NCBI RefSeq assembly: GCF_013369335.1
Contig: NZ_SZQJ01000005.1
Location: 744,001 to 808,000 of the forward strand
Source of the DNA: Vibrio sp. JPW-9-11-11
Lineage (GTDB): Bacteria; Pseudomonadota; Gammaproteobacteria; Enterobacterales; Vibrionaceae
Length of the DNA: 64,000 nt
Reading direction: 5' to 3'
The notes under the pieces are model-generated. The model saw only the letters and a list, made by a program, of their open reading frames with translations, was not told the origin of the DNA and searched no databases. Position numbers and translations under genes: made by a program. Below, piece after piece: positions 10,278-20,496 of the stretch. Every line of letters begins with the position of its first letter. Position 1 is the stretch's first letter.

Positions 10278-10326
10278 TTAATTAATCTTCAATAAATTAA
10301 ACGTCCACGGGTATCCTACCGCGTGG
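10278..10326 (-). promoter_or_regulatory. rpsA translation-initiation leader with GGA-loop hairpin
   Basis: On the minus strand CCACG-C-GGTA, loop GGA, TACC-CGTGG forms a stem (10305-10326). AU-rich sequence and a GAAG element then lead to the AUG. This resembles the hairpin/AU-rich leader through which S1 controls its own synthesis in E. coli; the function here is inferred. Confidence 0.55.
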
Positions 10327-10380
10327 GGTTATTAAATTCGCCGGTCATCATCCTTGCGACCAACGCTCTGACCTAGCCGC

Positions 10381-11061
10381 CTATGCGACTAGCTTAGATT
10401 CGATATATTGTAGTGCCTTTTCCACCACTTCGTCGATACTCATCGTGGTAGAATCTAGCAATAGCGCATCCTCAGCGGGGCGTAAAGGCGCCACTGGGCG
10501 GTTACGATCTCGGTCGTCACGCTCTTGGATCTCGCTCAAAAGGTCGTCAAATTTAACATCTAACCCCTTGCCTTGCAACTGTTTCAATCGGCGATTCGCT
10601 CGCTCTTCAGCGCTGGCATCGAGGAAAATTTTCGCCTCGGCTTGTGGAAAAACGATCGTCCCCATGTCGCGACCGTCAGCCACTAACCCGCGCCCTTCTG
10701 CAAACGCTCGTTGACGTCGCAAGAGCGCTTCTCGCACTCGAGGTAAAGCGGCTACTTTTGACGCTGCCATACCGGTTTCTTCTTTGCGTAGCTCGCCCGA
10801 CACGTCTTCACCTTCTAAGATAACTTTCACTAAGTCACCTTCAGCGATAAATTGGACATCTAAATGAGTCGCTAACGGCACAAGCGCATCTTCAGACTCT
10901 AAATCAACACCGTGATGAATCGCGGCTAGTGCCAGCACTCGATAGATAGCACCAGAGTCTAATAAGTGAAAACCTAGCTTTTTGGCTAGCAGCATACAAA
11001 GCGTACCTTTACCGGCACCACTTGGTCCATCAACGGTTACCACCGGTGTATGAGACGACAT
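10381..11061 (-). CDS. cmk: Cytidylate kinase
   Basis: 226 residues. Phosphorylates CMP/dCMP with ATP. The P-loop is [12 protein letters not shown] (about residues 10-21). The NMP-binding and lid regions include [13 protein letters not shown] and [17 protein letters not shown] precedes the start. It lies upstream of rpsA in the conserved cmk-rpsA order with a gap of about 100 bases that holds the rpsA leader. Confidence 0.97.
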   Translation of the reverse strand: MSSHTPVVTVDGPSGAGKGTLCMLLAKKLGFHLLDSGAIYRVLALAAIHHGVDLESEDALVPLATHLDVQFIAEGDLVKVILEGEDVSGELRKEETGMAASKVAALPRVREALLRRQRAFAEGRGLVADGRDMGTIVFPQAEAKIFLDASAEERANRRLKQLQGKGLDVKFDDLLSEIQERDDRDRNRPVAPLRPAEDALLLDSTTMSIDEVVEKALQYIESKLVA

Positions 11062-11172
11062 GTTTTACTCCAGGTTAGTTGCTGGTCTAGGCTTAACAAC
11101 CTGACCTTGTTCGGCGAGAAATTATAGAGGTAAACGGAAAGAGGTTCTAGGCGGGATCGAAACGAAATAGAA

Positions 11173-11196
11173 AAAAGAGTGCCTTGACACTCTTTT
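11173..11196 (-). terminator. Terminator of comEA
   Basis: Nine-bp stem AAAAGAGTG (11173-11181) with CACTCTTTT (11188-11196), loop CCTTGA, followed on the minus strand by TTTC. Confidence 0.75.
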
Positions 11197-11202
11197 ACGG
11201 GA

Positions 11203-11496
11203 CTACAGCTGGATTCGGCTGCGATTCTTCTCTACGGTTACAAGGCCAATGCCTTTCACAGACGTTAAACTTTCTGCGCTAGTAAAATCGCCGTGTTGTT
11301 CGCGATAAGTCACGATCGCTTGAGCCTTTTTTAAACCAATGCCTTGTAGTAAGTCAGCGATCTCTTCCGCACTGGCCTGGTTAATGTTAACAGTGATCTC
11401 TATCCCTTCATATTTTGCGTTGGTGGTTTCCTGTTGAGCGAAAACGGTTGGCGCAAGACAAAGTAGAGCAAGGGTCAAAAGTAGTTGTTTTATCAT
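11203..11496 (-). CDS. comEA: Periplasmic DNA-uptake protein ComEA (helix-hairpin-helix)
   Basis: 97 residues. Signal peptide MIKQLLLTLALLCLAPTVFA, then a double helix-hairpin-helix domain (VNINQASAEEIADLLQGIGL and SLTSVKGIGLVTVEKNRSRI). In V. cholerae the equivalent gene, in the same place between the rpsA/cmk region and ppiD, encodes the periplasmic ratchet that pulls in transforming DNA. Two start codons are possible (GTG 11499, ATG 11496); I chose the ATG at normal spacing from AGGA. It is flanked by terminators on both sides, so it is a single-gene unit. I do not see a convincing TfoX/CRP-S site by eye. Confidence 0.88.
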   Translation of the reverse strand: MIKQLLLTLALLCLAPTVFAQQETTNAKYEGIEITVNINQASAEEIADLLQGIGLKKAQAIVTYREQHGDFTSAESLTSVKGIGLVTVEKNRSRIQL

Positions 11497-11575
11497 CACA
11501 TGTTCCTATTTGGTGTTAAGTCCTTTGAGCCTAAACCGATTGACGAAACAGAAAACCTATCAGTCATAAAAACAA

Positions 11576-11599
11576 AACGGACTGCCTAAGCAGTCCGTT
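11576..11599 (-). terminator. Terminator of ppiD
   Basis: Ten-bp perfect stem (11576-11585 with 11590-11599), CTAA loop, followed on the minus strand by TTGTTTTT. Confidence 0.88.
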
Positions 11600-11633
11600 G
11601 TGACACATATATCAGTTACATCTGGAGCAATAC

Positions 11634-13490
11634 TTAGTTCACGACGTAATACTCGATATCTGTTGTTTTACGCAAAATACTGACCAATCCAGACAAATCC
11701 TGCTGCGCATTAACTTGCGTGATCTGAGAGCCGATCTGCTGGTTGTATTGTGGGTCAAACTCTGAAGCTACATTAACAAGCTCCACGATAACAATGTCCC
11801 CATTGATATCTTTAGCCTGAGCGTATTGCGCTTGCTCTTGAGTGGGTTTTGCCATCGAGAATACTACATCGGCTAACGGCGAACTGCGGTCGAGCGTTTC
11901 AGTGTCAGAAAAAGCAAGACCATTGTCGTTCAGTGATGACTTTTCACCTTGTTTTAGATCTGCTATTAGCGTCTGTGCGAGTTCAATCGCCGCCTGTTCA
12001 CCCTTGACGTTTGAAAGAGCTTGCGTGACTTGATCACGAACTTCAGCAAGTGGAAGCACAGTTTCATCGCGGCTTTCTTCAACACGAACGACGATAACGT
12101 GTTCTGGCGCAACCTCGATCACTTCTGAGTTCAAACCATCTTCTTTAACTTCAGGACTGGTAATCGCTTGCATAACAGCAGGCGTTTTCAGTAGCTCGGG
12201 GGCATCAATTTGAGAGATGAAATCTGTGGTTTGAATCTTGGCATCAATCGCTTGTGCAGAGTCATCAAGAGAATCAGGGTACTCAAACGCGACTCGCTCT
12301 AGTTCGCTCTGCAACTCATAGAATTTGTCGACCGCTTGTTGGTCTTCAAGTTCTTGTTTAATGTCGTTTACCACCTCTTGATAAGGCTTAACAACCGAGT
12401 CTTTTAGTTCATCAAGCTTAATGATGTGATAACCAAAGTCAGACTTTACTAACCCCGTCGTATCACCGACGTTTTCCAGCGCGAACGCCGCTTCTTCAAA
12501 CGCAGGATCCATCACATCGCGCTCAATCCAACCTAGAGCGCCACCTTCTGATGCACTACCAAAGTCGTCTGACTTTTCTTGCGCCAGAGTGGCAAAGTCA
12601 GCGCCTGATGTCAGTTCATCTAAAATAGCTTGCGCTTTGGCTTCATCATCACCTTCAACCAAGATATGGCTAACACGACGTTGCTCGTCTGAAGAGTACT
12701 TATCTAAGTTCTCCTGATAGTACTGCTGAGCCTCCTCGTCGGAAATGGACAGGCTTTGCTTGAGTTGCTGCGCTGACAATTCAACATACGCGACTTTTAC
12801 TTGCTCTGGGCGAGTATAGCGTTCAGCATTTTGCTGATAAAACTCTTCGATTTCTTGCTCAGAAAGCTCTGCTTGCGCGGCAAAGTCAGCCAAAGAGAGC
12901 GTGATCTTGTTGATATCGCGAGTTTGAGTCAGTAGTTTGCTTTGTGTTTCAACTTCACCAGGAAGAGAAAAATCACTCGCTTGAATCGCGGTCAGAAGCT
13001 GATTGCGCACTAAATCGCGACGAAGGTATTCAGCAAAGCTTTCTGCTGAAAAACCCGCACGGCGCAAAGCAGACTGATAAATTTCTTGATCAAACTGCCC
13101 ATCGACTTGGAACTGAGGCATATCGAGAATCATTTTTCGCACTTGAGCGTCGCTGACACGAAGCCCCAGTGATTCAGCATGCTGCTCGATCAACAAATCA
13201 TCAACCATACGATCGAGTACCGACTTGCGGAAAGACTCAACATAGCTTGGATCGGCAAGCAGATTAGCGAAGTAATCACCAAGCTGTGCTTGCATACGAT
13301 TACGTTCATTCTGGTAAGCTTGCTCGAACTCACCACGACCAATCTCAACATTGCCTACTTTTGCTGCCGAATTGTTTGAGCCACCGACAATGTAGCTACC
13401 AACACCAGCAAAAACAAAAGACAGGATGATAAGCCCTAGGATAATTTTAACCGCGATGCTATTCACGCCTTCGCGTAATCGGTCCATCAT
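11634..13490 (-). CDS. ppiD: Periplasmic folding chaperone PpiD (parvulin-like)
   Basis: 618 residues. The inner-membrane anchor is at about residues 15-36 (VKIILGLIILSFVFAGVGSY). A SurA-N-like chaperone region follows, then the parvulin domain around residues 265-360 (RRVSHILVEGDDEAKAQAIL, ALGWIERDVMDPAFEEAAF, SDFGYHIIKLDEL), then a C-terminal chaperone part. It acts at the Sec translocon exit on emerging outer-membrane proteins. E. coli PpiD also begins MMD, supporting the first ATG. Downstream of hupB as in enterobacteria. Confidence 0.95.
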   Translation of the reverse strand: MMDRLREGVNSIAVKIILGLIILSFVFAGVGSYIVGGSNNSAAKVGNVEIGRGEFEQAYQNERNRMQAQLGDYFANLLADPSYVESFRKSVLDRMVDDLLIEQHAESLGLRVSDAQVRKMILDMPQFQVDGQFDQEIYQSALRRAGFSAESFAEYLRRDLVRNQLLTAIQASDFSLPGEVETQSKLLTQTRDINKITLSLADFAAQAELSEQEIEEFYQQNAERYTRPEQVKVAYVELSAQQLKQSLSISDEEAQQYYQENLDKYSSDEQRRVSHILVEGDDEAKAQAILDELTSGADFATLAQEKSDDFGSASEGGALGWIERDVMDPAFEEAAFALENVGDTTGLVKSDFGYHIIKLDELKDSVVKPYQEVVNDIKQELEDQQAVDKFYELQSELERVAFEYPDSLDDSAQAIDAKIQTTDFISQIDAPELLKTPAVMQAITSPEVKEDGLNSEVIEVAPEHVIVVRVEESRDETVLPLAEVRDQVTQALSNVKGEQAAIELAQTLIADLKQGEKSSLNDNGLAFSDTETLDRSSPLADVVFSMAKPTQEQAQYAQAKDINGDIVIVELVNVASEFDPQYNQQIGSQITQVNAQQDLSGLVSILRKTTDIEYYVVN

Positions 13491-13594
13491 ACTTAAACTA
13501 CTCTCCGCTTATACAACTCACATGAGCGCTATCGCTCGCTAGCTGTACATTACTAAATTAAAATCTGGATAACGCGATAATATCAGAAAAAGAA

Positions 13595-13617
13595 ATGCGC
13601 ATCAGTATGATGCGCAT
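13595..13617 (-). terminator. Terminator hairpin of hupB
   Basis: Ten-bp perfect stem ATGCGCATCA/TGATGCGCAT with GTA loop, followed on the minus strand by TTTCTTTTTC. A weaker 4-bp stem with a T-run lies just before it at 13642-13654. Confidence 0.75.
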
Positions 13618-13663
13618 AATTTAAAAAGGTTCGAAAAAATACGCCTAAGTGGCGATTTTTTGA

Positions 13664-13936
13664 TTAGTTGCAGGAATCTTTTAGTGCTTTACCTGCTTTG
13701 AACGCTGGTACTTTTGCTTCAGCGATTTGGATCTCTTCACCCGTCTTAGGGTTACGACCTGTACGAGCTGCTCGAGTACGAACGCTGAAAGTACCAAAGC
13801 CAACTAGAGCAACTTGGTCACCAGATTGAAGCGTATCGCCCACTGCTTCGATAAATGCGTCTAGAGCACGACCCGCAGAAGCTTTCGATAGATCTGCATT
13901 TTCTGCGATTTTTTCTACTAATTGTGTTTTATTCAC
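13664..13936 (-). CDS. hupB: DNA-binding protein HU-beta
   Basis: 90 residues from a GTG start at 13936. A longer frame with seven extra residues exists, but GGGGAAT lies directly before this GTG, and the next residues [20 protein letters not shown] align with the usual HU-beta N-terminus. The DNA-arm signature [22 protein letters not shown] is complete. It ends KALKDSCN, with an unusual Cys next to the C-terminus. Located between lon and ppiD as in related genomes. Confidence 0.95.
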   Translation of the reverse strand: MNKTQLVEKIAENADLSKASAGRALDAFIEAVGDTLQSGDQVALVGFGTFSVRTRAARTGRNPKTGEEIQIAEAKVPAFKAGKALKDSCN

Positions 13937-14044
13937 TGTGATTCCCCTTTGCGCCACCTGGTTATTTTTTTATAGGTAGCTATACGTTCCATTTCGTTTC
14001 AAATTAGCGACAAACCCTTGTCATACAAGGCTTGAAGCTATAGT

Positions 14045-14058
14045 CGCTAACGTTAGCG
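14045..14058. promoter_or_regulatory. 14-bp perfect palindrome upstream of hupB
   Basis: CGCTAACGTTAGCG is its own reverse complement. It lies 109 bases upstream of the hupB start and just past the lon terminator. It could be a protein-binding operator or simply a short hairpin; no known regulator site is recognised. Confidence 0.35.
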
Positions 14059-14068
14059 CCCAAAAAAA

Positions 14069-14100
14069 ACGCTGACAAGCCTTTTTGTGCTTATCAGCGT
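14069..14100 (-). terminator. Terminator of lon
   Basis: A 12-bp stem with one mismatch (14069-14080 with 14089-14100), followed on the minus strand by eight T residues. Confidence 0.9.
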
Positions 14101-14129
14101 AATCTTTTACTTATTTTTGCTGCACATCA

Positions 14130-16481
14130 CTATTTTTCGACGGCAAACTCAACACCTGACGGATCTTTTTCTAACGCCACTTTCAGTACATCGTCAATCC
14201 AACGCACGGGAATGACCTTGAGATCGGCAATAACATTGTCAGGAATCTCTTCCAAATCACGCTCATTGTCTTTTGGAATCAACACCGTTTTAATACCACC
14301 ACGATGCGCTGCAAGTAGCTTCTCTTTTAGGCCACCAATAGGTAATACCTCACCGCGAAGTGTGATTTCACCGGTCATTGCTACATCCGCTTTTACTGGA
14401 TTACCCGTGAGGCTAGAAACCAACGCTGTGCACATAGCGATACCCGCACTTGGGCCATCTTTAGGTGTCGCCCCTTCTGGTACGTGAACGTGAATATCAC
14501 GCTTCTCGTAAAAGTCAGAGTTAATACCGAGCTTCTCAGCACGAGAACGTACAACCGTCATCGCCGCTTGAATCGACTCTTGCATCACGTCACCCAAAGA
14601 ACCCGTTTGGGTCAGCTTGCCTTTCCCCGGCATCGCTTGCGTCTCGATTGTCAGCAAGTCGCCACCGACTTCAGTCCAAGCAAGACCCGTGACTTGGCCA
14701 ATACGGTTGCTGTCTTCAGCTTTGCCGTAATCATGACGTTGAACACCAAGATATTCCTTTAGGTTGTCCATCGTCACGGTGACTTTCTTAAGCTCACTAT
14801 CAAGCAAGATGTTCTTCACCGCTTTACGACAAATCTTCGAAATTTCACGCTCTAGGCTACGAACACCAGCTTCACGAGTATAGTAACGAATAATACCGAT
14901 TATCGCCGAATCTTCGATCTCAATCTCACCCGTTTTCAAGCCGTTGCGCTTAATTTGCTTATCGACTAAATGACGCTTAGCGATATTGAGTTTTTCATCT
15001 TCGGTGTAGCCTGACAGACGGATCACTTCCATACGGTCAAGCAGCGGACCGGGAATGTTCATCGAGTTAGACGTCGCGACAAACATTACGTCAGATAAAT
15101 CGTAATCCACTTCCAAATAATGGTCGTTAAAGGCGTTGTTCTGCTCTGGGTCAAGGACTTCAAGCAGCGCTGACGATGGATCGCCACGCATATCCGAAGA
15201 CATCTTGTCGATTTCATCAAGCAAGAACAGTGGGTTTTTCACCCCCACCTTAGACATTTTTTGGATTAATTTGCCCGGCATCGAACCAATATAAGTACGA
15301 CGATGGCCACGAATTTCGGCTTCGTCACGAACGCCGCCTAGCGCCATACGTGTGTATTGACGCCCGGTTGCAGCTGCAATTGAGCGACCAAGTGAGGTTT
15401 TACCCACGCCAGGAGGCCCCACTAGGCAAAGAATAGGGCCCTTGAGCTTGTTAATACGATTTTGCACTGCGAGGTATTCTAGAATGCGTTCTTTAACGCG
15501 CTCTAAACCATAATGGTCTTCGTTAAGTACTTCTTCAGCCTTGGCTAAATTCTTTTTGACCTTAGAACGTTTGTTCCAAGGCACACCCAACATCCAATCG
15601 ATATAACCGCGCACTACCGTTGCTTCAGCCGACATTGGCGACATCATTTTCAGCTTCTGCAGTTCTTGTTCGGTTTTCTCACGCGCTTCTTTAGGCATCT
15701 TGGCATCGACGATTTTTTGCTGAAGCGCTTCAAACTCGTCAACACCATCTTCGCTTTCACCTAGCTCTTTCTGAATCGCTTTCATCTGCTCGTTCAGATA
15801 GTACTCGCGCTGCGATTTTTCCATCTGTTTTTTAACGCGTGTACGGATGCGTTTCTCGACCTGCAGCAAGTCTATTTCAGACTCCATCTGCCCCATCAAG
15901 AACTCGAGACGTTCAGTCACATCCAGCAACTCAAGTACAGTTTGCTTATCGGCCAACTTGAGAGGCATATGCGCAGCAATGGTATCGGCTAAGCGTGCTG
16001 CTTCATCGATACCATTGAGCGAAGTCAGTACCTCTGGTGGAATCTTCTTATTGAGTTTTATAAAACCTTCAAACTGATTGATGGCGCTGCGCACAATGAC
16101 TTCTTGCTCGCGCTCATCAAGCTCAGAGGTCGTTAAGTACTGAGCCTCAGCGTAGAAGAAGTCATTTTCAATAAAGTGATTAATCTTGGCGCGCTGCTGG
16201 CCTTCGACTAACACTTTAACTGTGCCGTCGGGTAATTTGAGCAATTGTAGGATGGTCGCAACGGTACCCACTTCAAACATATCCGCCTGAGTTGGCTCAT
16301 CAGTATCCGCTTCTTTTTGCGCTACTAATAACACTTGCTTGTTGTTGTCCATCGCTGCCTCAAGACAAGCGATGGATTTTTCACGGCCAACAAACAAAGG
16401 AATTACCATATGCGGGTAAACGACTACATCTCTTAGAGGTAGTACGGGGATCTCGATACGTTCGGAACGTTCCAAGTTCAT
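14130..16481 (-). CDS. lon: ATP-dependent protease Lon
   Basis: 783 residues. N-terminal substrate domain from [20 protein letters not shown], coiled-coil linker, AAA+ module with Walker [10 protein letters not shown] and Walker [11 protein letters not shown], then the peptidase domain with the Ser-Lys dyad in [10 protein letters not shown] (Ser near residue 675) and [14 protein letters not shown]. Degrades misfolded proteins and specific regulators. A sigma-32 type promoter lies upstream. Next to clpX with a terminator between, the conserved order. Confidence 0.98.
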   Translation of the reverse strand: MNLERSERIEIPVLPLRDVVVYPHMVIPLFVGREKSIACLEAAMDNNKQVLLVAQKEADTDEPTQADMFEVGTVATILQLLKLPDGTVKVLVEGQQRAKINHFIENDFFYAEAQYLTTSELDEREQEVIVRSAINQFEGFIKLNKKIPPEVLTSLNGIDEAARLADTIAAHMPLKLADKQTVLELLDVTERLEFLMGQMESEIDLLQVEKRIRTRVKKQMEKSQREYYLNEQMKAIQKELGESEDGVDEFEALQQKIVDAKMPKEAREKTEQELQKLKMMSPMSAEATVVRGYIDWMLGVPWNKRSKVKKNLAKAEEVLNEDHYGLERVKERILEYLAVQNRINKLKGPILCLVGPPGVGKTSLGRSIAAATGRQYTRMALGGVRDEAEIRGHRRTYIGSMPGKLIQKMSKVGVKNPLFLLDEIDKMSSDMRGDPSSALLEVLDPEQNNAFNDHYLEVDYDLSDVMFVATSNSMNIPGPLLDRMEVIRLSGYTEDEKLNIAKRHLVDKQIKRNGLKTGEIEIEDSAIIGIIRYYTREAGVRSLEREISKICRKAVKNILLDSELKKVTVTMDNLKEYLGVQRHDYGKAEDSNRIGQVTGLAWTEVGGDLLTIETQAMPGKGKLTQTGSLGDVMQESIQAAMTVVRSRAEKLGINSDFYEKRDIHVHVPEGATPKDGPSAGIAMCTALVSSLTGNPVKADVAMTGEITLRGEVLPIGGLKEKLLAAHRGGIKTVLIPKDNERDLEEIPDNVIADLKVIPVRWIDDVLKVALEKDPSGVEFAVEK

Positions 16482-16515
16482 ATGATTCTCTCTTCCGCTT
16501 AGTCTTATGAGCAGT

Positions 16516-16542
16516 ATATGGGGGCTAATTGGTTGGATTCAA
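16516..16542 (-). promoter_or_regulatory. Sigma-32 (heat-shock) promoter of lon
   Basis: On the minus strand TTGAAT (16537-16542) and CCCCATAT (16516-16523) are separated by 13 bases. This fits the RpoH pattern TTGAA-N13-CCCCATNT and is close to what I recall of the E. coli lon promoter. It lies 35 bases upstream of the lon ATG. Confidence 0.8.
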
Positions 16543-16556
16543 TGGAAGAATAAAAA

Positions 16557-16582
16557 AAAGGGAGTAATTGATTACCCCCTTT
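16557..16582 (-). terminator. Terminator of clpX
   Basis: Stem with arms 16557-16567 and 16572-16582, one internal mismatch, followed on the minus strand by five further T residues (an eight-T run in all, including the base of the stem). Confidence 0.88.
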
Positions 16583-16610
16583 CTATTCGGTTCTAAATCT
16601 GTGGTTTAGA

Positions 16611-17894
16611 TTAAGACTCAGCGCCAGCAGCTTGATTGTCTGAGTTGCTGTAAATCAACAATGGATCAGATTCACCTTTAATCACCGACTCATCAATCAC
16701 GACCTTGCTTACGTCGTCCATTGAAGGCAGCTCATACATGGTTTCAAGTAGCACGCCCTCTAGAATCGAACGCAGGCCACGAGCTCCTGTTTTACGCTCC
16801 ATCGCTTTCTTCGCAATAGCACGCAGAGCATCTTCACGGAACTCAAGCTCAGCATTTTCGAGCTCGAACAGAGCCGCATATTGCTTAGTCAATGCGTTCT
16901 TCGGTTCACATAGAATCTGAATCAACGCATCTTCGTCTAGCTCAGTCAGCGTCGTGGTCACTGGTAAACGACCAATAAACTCAGGAATCAGACCGTACTT
17001 AACTAAGTCTTCGGGTTCTACTTGAGTAAAGAGCTCGCCGACGGTTTTGGTTTCATCTTTTGAGCGCACTTCCGCGCCAAAGCCAATCCCTGTCCCGGTG
17101 GCTACACGCTGTTCAATCACTTTATCTAGGCCGGCAAAGGCACCGCCACAGATAAACAAGATCTTCGACGTGTCAACTTGAAGGAACTCTTGTTGAGGAT
17201 GCTTACGACCACCTTGTGGCGGTACAGAAGCAACTGTGCCTTCTATTAACTTCAATAGCGCTTGCTGAACACCTTCGCCCGATACATCACGAGTAATTGA
17301 AGGGTTTTCTGCTTTACGAGAGATCTTGTCGATCTCATCGATGTACACAATACCACGCTCTGCTTTAGCGACGTCGTAATCACATTTTTGCAGCAACTTC
17401 TGAATGATATTTTCAACATCTTCACCTACGTAGCCCGCTTCAGTCAGCGTGGTGGCATCGGCCATGGTGAATGGTACATCGAGGAAACGAGCGAGCGTCT
17501 CGGCGAGTAGAGTTTTACCGCTACCTGTCGGGCCAATTAGCAAGATGTTACTTTTACCAAGTTCAACACCTTCGCTCGTTGTATCTCCATTTCGTAAACG
17601 CTTATAGTGGTTATAAACGGCTACTGCTAGCACTTTTTTCGCGTAATCTTGTCCGATCACGTAGTCATCAAGGTGTTCGCGAATCTCGCGCGGCACGGGT
17701 AGTGCTTCTGATTGCTTCTTCGGTAGAACATCTTTAATTTCTTCACGGATGATGTCGTTACATAGATCGACACATTCGTCACAAATATAGACTGACGGAC
17801 CAGCGATTAGCTTGCGAACTTCGTGCTGGCTTTTGCCGCAGAAAGAGCAGTAAAGAAGCTTACTACTACCGCTCTCTTTGCTTTTATCTGTCAT
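16611..17894 (-). CDS. clpX: ClpXP protease ATP-binding specificity subunit ClpX
   Basis: 427 residues. N-terminal C4 zinc domain ([14 protein letters not shown] and CDECVDLC), AAA+ domain with Walker [14 protein letters not shown] and Walker [12 protein letters not shown], pore loop GYVGEDV, and the IGF-like loop region near [11 protein letters not shown] that docks on ClpP. Unfolds SsrA-tagged and other substrates. It follows clpP with 65 bases between, so the two are probably cotranscribed. Confidence 0.98.
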   Translation of the reverse strand: MTDKSKESGSSKLLYCSFCGKSQHEVRKLIAGPSVYICDECVDLCNDIIREEIKDVLPKKQSEALPVPREIREHLDDYVIGQDYAKKVLAVAVYNHYKRLRNGDTTSEGVELGKSNILLIGPTGSGKTLLAETLARFLDVPFTMADATTLTEAGYVGEDVENIIQKLLQKCDYDVAKAERGIVYIDEIDKISRKAENPSITRDVSGEGVQQALLKLIEGTVASVPPQGGRKHPQQEFLQVDTSKILFICGGAFAGLDKVIEQRVATGTGIGFGAEVRSKDETKTVGELFTQVEPEDLVKYGLIPEFIGRLPVTTTLTELDEDALIQILCEPKNALTKQYAALFELENAELEFREDALRAIAKKAMERKTGARGLRSILEGVLLETMYELPSMDDVSKVVIDESVIKGESDPLLIYSNSDNQAAGAES

Positions 17895-17959
17895 TCGCTA
17901 ACCTCTTAGCCTTTACTGATATGAATTGAGTGTATATCAAGATACCCCAATCTTGCTAG

Positions 17960-18586
17960 TTATTCGCCGCGATGAGTAAGAACTGCATCGACAAGGCCAT
18001 ACTCTACAGCTTGCTCTGCCGCCATAAAGTTATCGCGATCGGTATCGCGTTCAATCACTTCCAAAGGCTGACCAGTATGTTCAGCAAGAAGTTTGTTTAG
18101 TTTTTGCTTAATTGTAAGGATTTCCTGAGCGTGGATCTGAATATCCGACGCTTGACCTTGGAAACCACCTAACGGCTGATGAATCATCACGCGTGAGTTT
18201 GGCAACACGTAGCGCTTACCTGGCGCGCCACCTGCAAGCAAGAAAGCGCCCATTGAGCACGCTTGGCCCATACATACCGTGCTCACATTCGGTTTGATAA
18301 ACTGCATGGTGTCATAAATTGACATACCCGCAGTGACGCTACCACCTGGAGAATTAATGTAAAGGAAGATGTCTTTATCAGGGTTTTCCGACTCAAGGAA
18401 AAGCAACTGTGCCACCACAAGGTTAGCCATGTGGTCTTCCACTTGACCGGTTAGGAATATGACACGTTCTTTAAGCAAACGAGAGTAAATGTCGTAAGAA
18501 CGTTCGCCTCGGGAAGTCTGCTCAACCACCATGGGTACCAGCGCGTCTAAAATTGGCGACATTGCATTTTTTTCTTGGTAGCTCAT
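17960..18586 (-). CDS. clpP: ATP-dependent Clp protease proteolytic subunit
   Basis: 208 residues. Catalytic Ser in [16 protein letters not shown], His in [14 protein letters not shown] and the Asp further on near DRDNFMA. The propeptide region is short ([20 protein letters not shown]). Forms the tetradecameric barrel used by ClpX and ClpA. It sits between tig and clpX, in the standard order. Confidence 0.98.
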   Translation of the reverse strand: MSYQEKNAMSPILDALVPMVVEQTSRGERSYDIYSRLLKERVIFLTGQVEDHMANLVVAQLLFLESENPDKDIFLYINSPGGSVTAGMSIYDTMQFIKPNVSTVCMGQACSMGAFLLAGGAPGKRYVLPNSRVMIHQPLGGFQGQASDIQIHAQEILTIKQKLNKLLAEHTGQPLEVIERDTDRDNFMAAEQAVEYGLVDAVLTHRGE

Positions 18587-18607
18587 ATTGTTATGTCCCT
18601 AAAATAA

Positions 18608-18639
18608 ATGGCCCGGATGAAGTATTTCATACGGACCAT
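18608..18639 (-). terminator. tig-clpP intercistronic hairpin
   Basis: The arms around 18608-18621 and 18626-18639 pair with two internal mismatches; on the minus strand TTATTTTAG follows. It is probably a partial terminator or processing hairpin between tig and clpP. Confidence 0.55.
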
Positions 18640-18688
18640 TGTTAGCAGAATAGTTAACGCGAAGTCAACCTTCTAAGCACTATATTGC

Positions 18689-19996
18689 TTATTGTGCAGC
18701 TGGCTGCTGGTTCATTAGCTCGTTAAAGCTCACTTCTTTTTCAGTCACCTGAGCTTTAGCAATGATAGCGTCAATTGCTTGCTCTTCTAGAGCAACGTTG
18801 CGCATGTTGTTCATCATTTGCTCGTTTTGCTCGTAGTAAGCAACCACTTCTGCTGGATCTTCGTAAGCAGTCGCCATCTCTTCGATAAGCGCCTTCACTT
18901 TCTCGTCGTCTGCTTTTAGCTCTTCAGACTTGATCACTTCACCAAGTAGAAGGCCAACAACTACGCGACGTTTAGCTTGCTCTTCGAACAACTCACGTGG
19001 AAGCTGCTCTGCTGCTTCAGGGTTACCGCCAAAACGCTGAGCCGCTTGCTGACGTAGTGTACCAATTTCTTGGTCAACCAATGCCGCTGGTACGTCGATG
19101 TCGTTCTCTTTCACAAGGCCGTCAAGCGCTTGCTCTTTGATGCGGTTCTTCACCGCTTGCTTAAGTTCACGCTCCATGTTTTTGCGTACTTCAGCTTTCA
19201 GTGCATCGATGCCGCCTTCTGCAACACCAAACTTAGCAACGAACTCATCGTTCAGCTCAGGTAGTTCACGCGCTTCAACTTTGTTTAGTTTGATCGCAAA
19301 CTTGGCTGCTTTACCTTTTAGGTTTTCAGCGTGGTAGTCTTCTGGGAAAGTCACATCGATTTCGAATTCCATACCAGCAGTCTTACCTGCGATACCGTCT
19401 TCAAAACCAGGAATCATGCGACCTGCGCCCATTTCTAGTGGGAAGTTTTCAGCTTTACCGCCTTCGAACTCTTCACCGTCGATAGAACCGACGAAATCGA
19501 TAGTCGCGCGCTTGCCTTCTTCCGCTGCTTCTTCAACTTCAGTCCAAGTTGCCTGCTGCTTACGTAGCGTATCGATCATCTCTTCAACGTCTGCATCTTT
19601 TACTTCAGTTGTTGGCTTTTCAACAGAGATGCTTTCTAGGCCTTTCAGCTCAACTTCTGGGTAAACTTCAAAAGTTGCAGTGAACACTAGATCTGCGCCT
19701 TCTTTGTTCTCTACTGGAGCAAATGTAGGCGCGCCTGCTGGGTTGATTTTTTCTTTTACGATCGCTTCGATGAAGTGACGTTGCATCACTTCGCCCATCA
19801 CATCTTGACGTACTGCTTTGCCGTACATCTTCGCAACCATTTTTAGAGGCACTTTGCCTTTACGGAAACCATCGAAACGACGGTTTTTTGCGATGTTGCG
19901 TAGTTCCGCTGTTACAGCATCTTCGATGTTTGCAGCAGGAACAGTAATGTTTAGACGGCGTTCTAGGCCTTCTAGCGTTTCAACAGTAACTTGCAT
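18689..19996 (-). CDS. tig: Trigger factor
   Basis: 435 residues. Ribosome-binding N-terminal domain with the signature region [20 protein letters not shown] (about residues 40-60), FKBP-type prolyl isomerase domain (about 150-245, [19 protein letters not shown] and [12 protein letters not shown]), and the helical chaperone C-domain. It binds L23 at the exit tunnel. Unusually long upstream region (see 19997-20496). Confidence 0.98.
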   Translation of the reverse strand: MQVTVETLEGLERRLNITVPAANIEDAVTAELRNIAKNRRFDGFRKGKVPLKMVAKMYGKAVRQDVMGEVMQRHFIEAIVKEKINPAGAPTFAPVENKEGADLVFTATFEVYPEVELKGLESISVEKPTTEVKDADVEEMIDTLRKQQATWTEVEEAAEEGKRATIDFVGSIDGEEFEGGKAENFPLEMGAGRMIPGFEDGIAGKTAGMEFEIDVTFPEDYHAENLKGKAAKFAIKLNKVEARELPELNDEFVAKFGVAEGGIDALKAEVRKNMERELKQAVKNRIKEQALDGLVKENDIDVPAALVDQEIGTLRQQAAQRFGGNPEAAEQLPRELFEEQAKRRVVVGLLLGEVIKSEELKADDEKVKALIEEMATAYEDPAEVVAYYEQNEQMMNNMRNVALEEQAIDAIIAKAQVTEKEVSFNELMNQQPAAQ

Positions 19997-20496
19997 TATT
20001 CATTAACCTCAAAACTGGCTCAGATTACTGAGCTTATGTGCCCACTCTGTCGAGGGACCCATCCTTGTTTGTACTCTATGAGTACTCTTCATAAATCGAG
20101 TATCGGCCGCCGAGCATTTTCAGTGGCCGGACTAATCAGCGATATCTTCGCAACGTTTGAGTCGTAAAAGGTATCTCCGATTAGCCTCAGGATTAAAAAT
20201 TTAGACGCAGCATTCTACCGAGCTGATCGATAGCTGTCGAGCCGAACCCTAAGATCGCTCCGTGATAATCCTAAAAACTCACTTAACTGCTAAAAAAAAC
20301 ACCAATCTAGTATTCTTTGTTCTCAGAAATGGGGACATTAATGCCTTTTTCAAGAGAAAATAACGTTTTTTTTGAGTTTAAAGATAAAAGTCGATCTAAG
20401 TCCGGTTTTATCCCTCAAATTGCTAATATCACTAAACACATTTGTAACAAAACCCTTTACGCTATAGCGAGTTAAACAGGGAGTTCAGGGATAGAG
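19997..20496. other. 500-bp divergent intergenic region with structured tig leader
   Basis: This gap separates tig (minus) from dctB (plus). Toward tig I see several potential stems on the minus strand: CTCAG-TAAT-CTGAG, a CGGCC/GGCCG pair spanning about 20106-20130, and CTAATC/GATTAG arms about 45 bases apart. Toward dctB it becomes AT-rich, with TATAGC at 20463-20468 as a possible -10. No known riboswitch is recognised. A 44-codon frame at 20341-20475 is open but unconvincing. Confidence 0.45.

Noticed and set aside
18587..18688. Heat-shock promoter before clpP
   Set aside because: Only a weak TTGACT-like hexamer is seen, without the CCCCAT -10 element that lon has.
20341..20475. 44-codon plus-strand frame just before dctB
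   Set aside because: Lies in AT-rich promoter sequence, ribosome site (GGGGA) is only fair, and the peptide shows no structure or family; could be chance.
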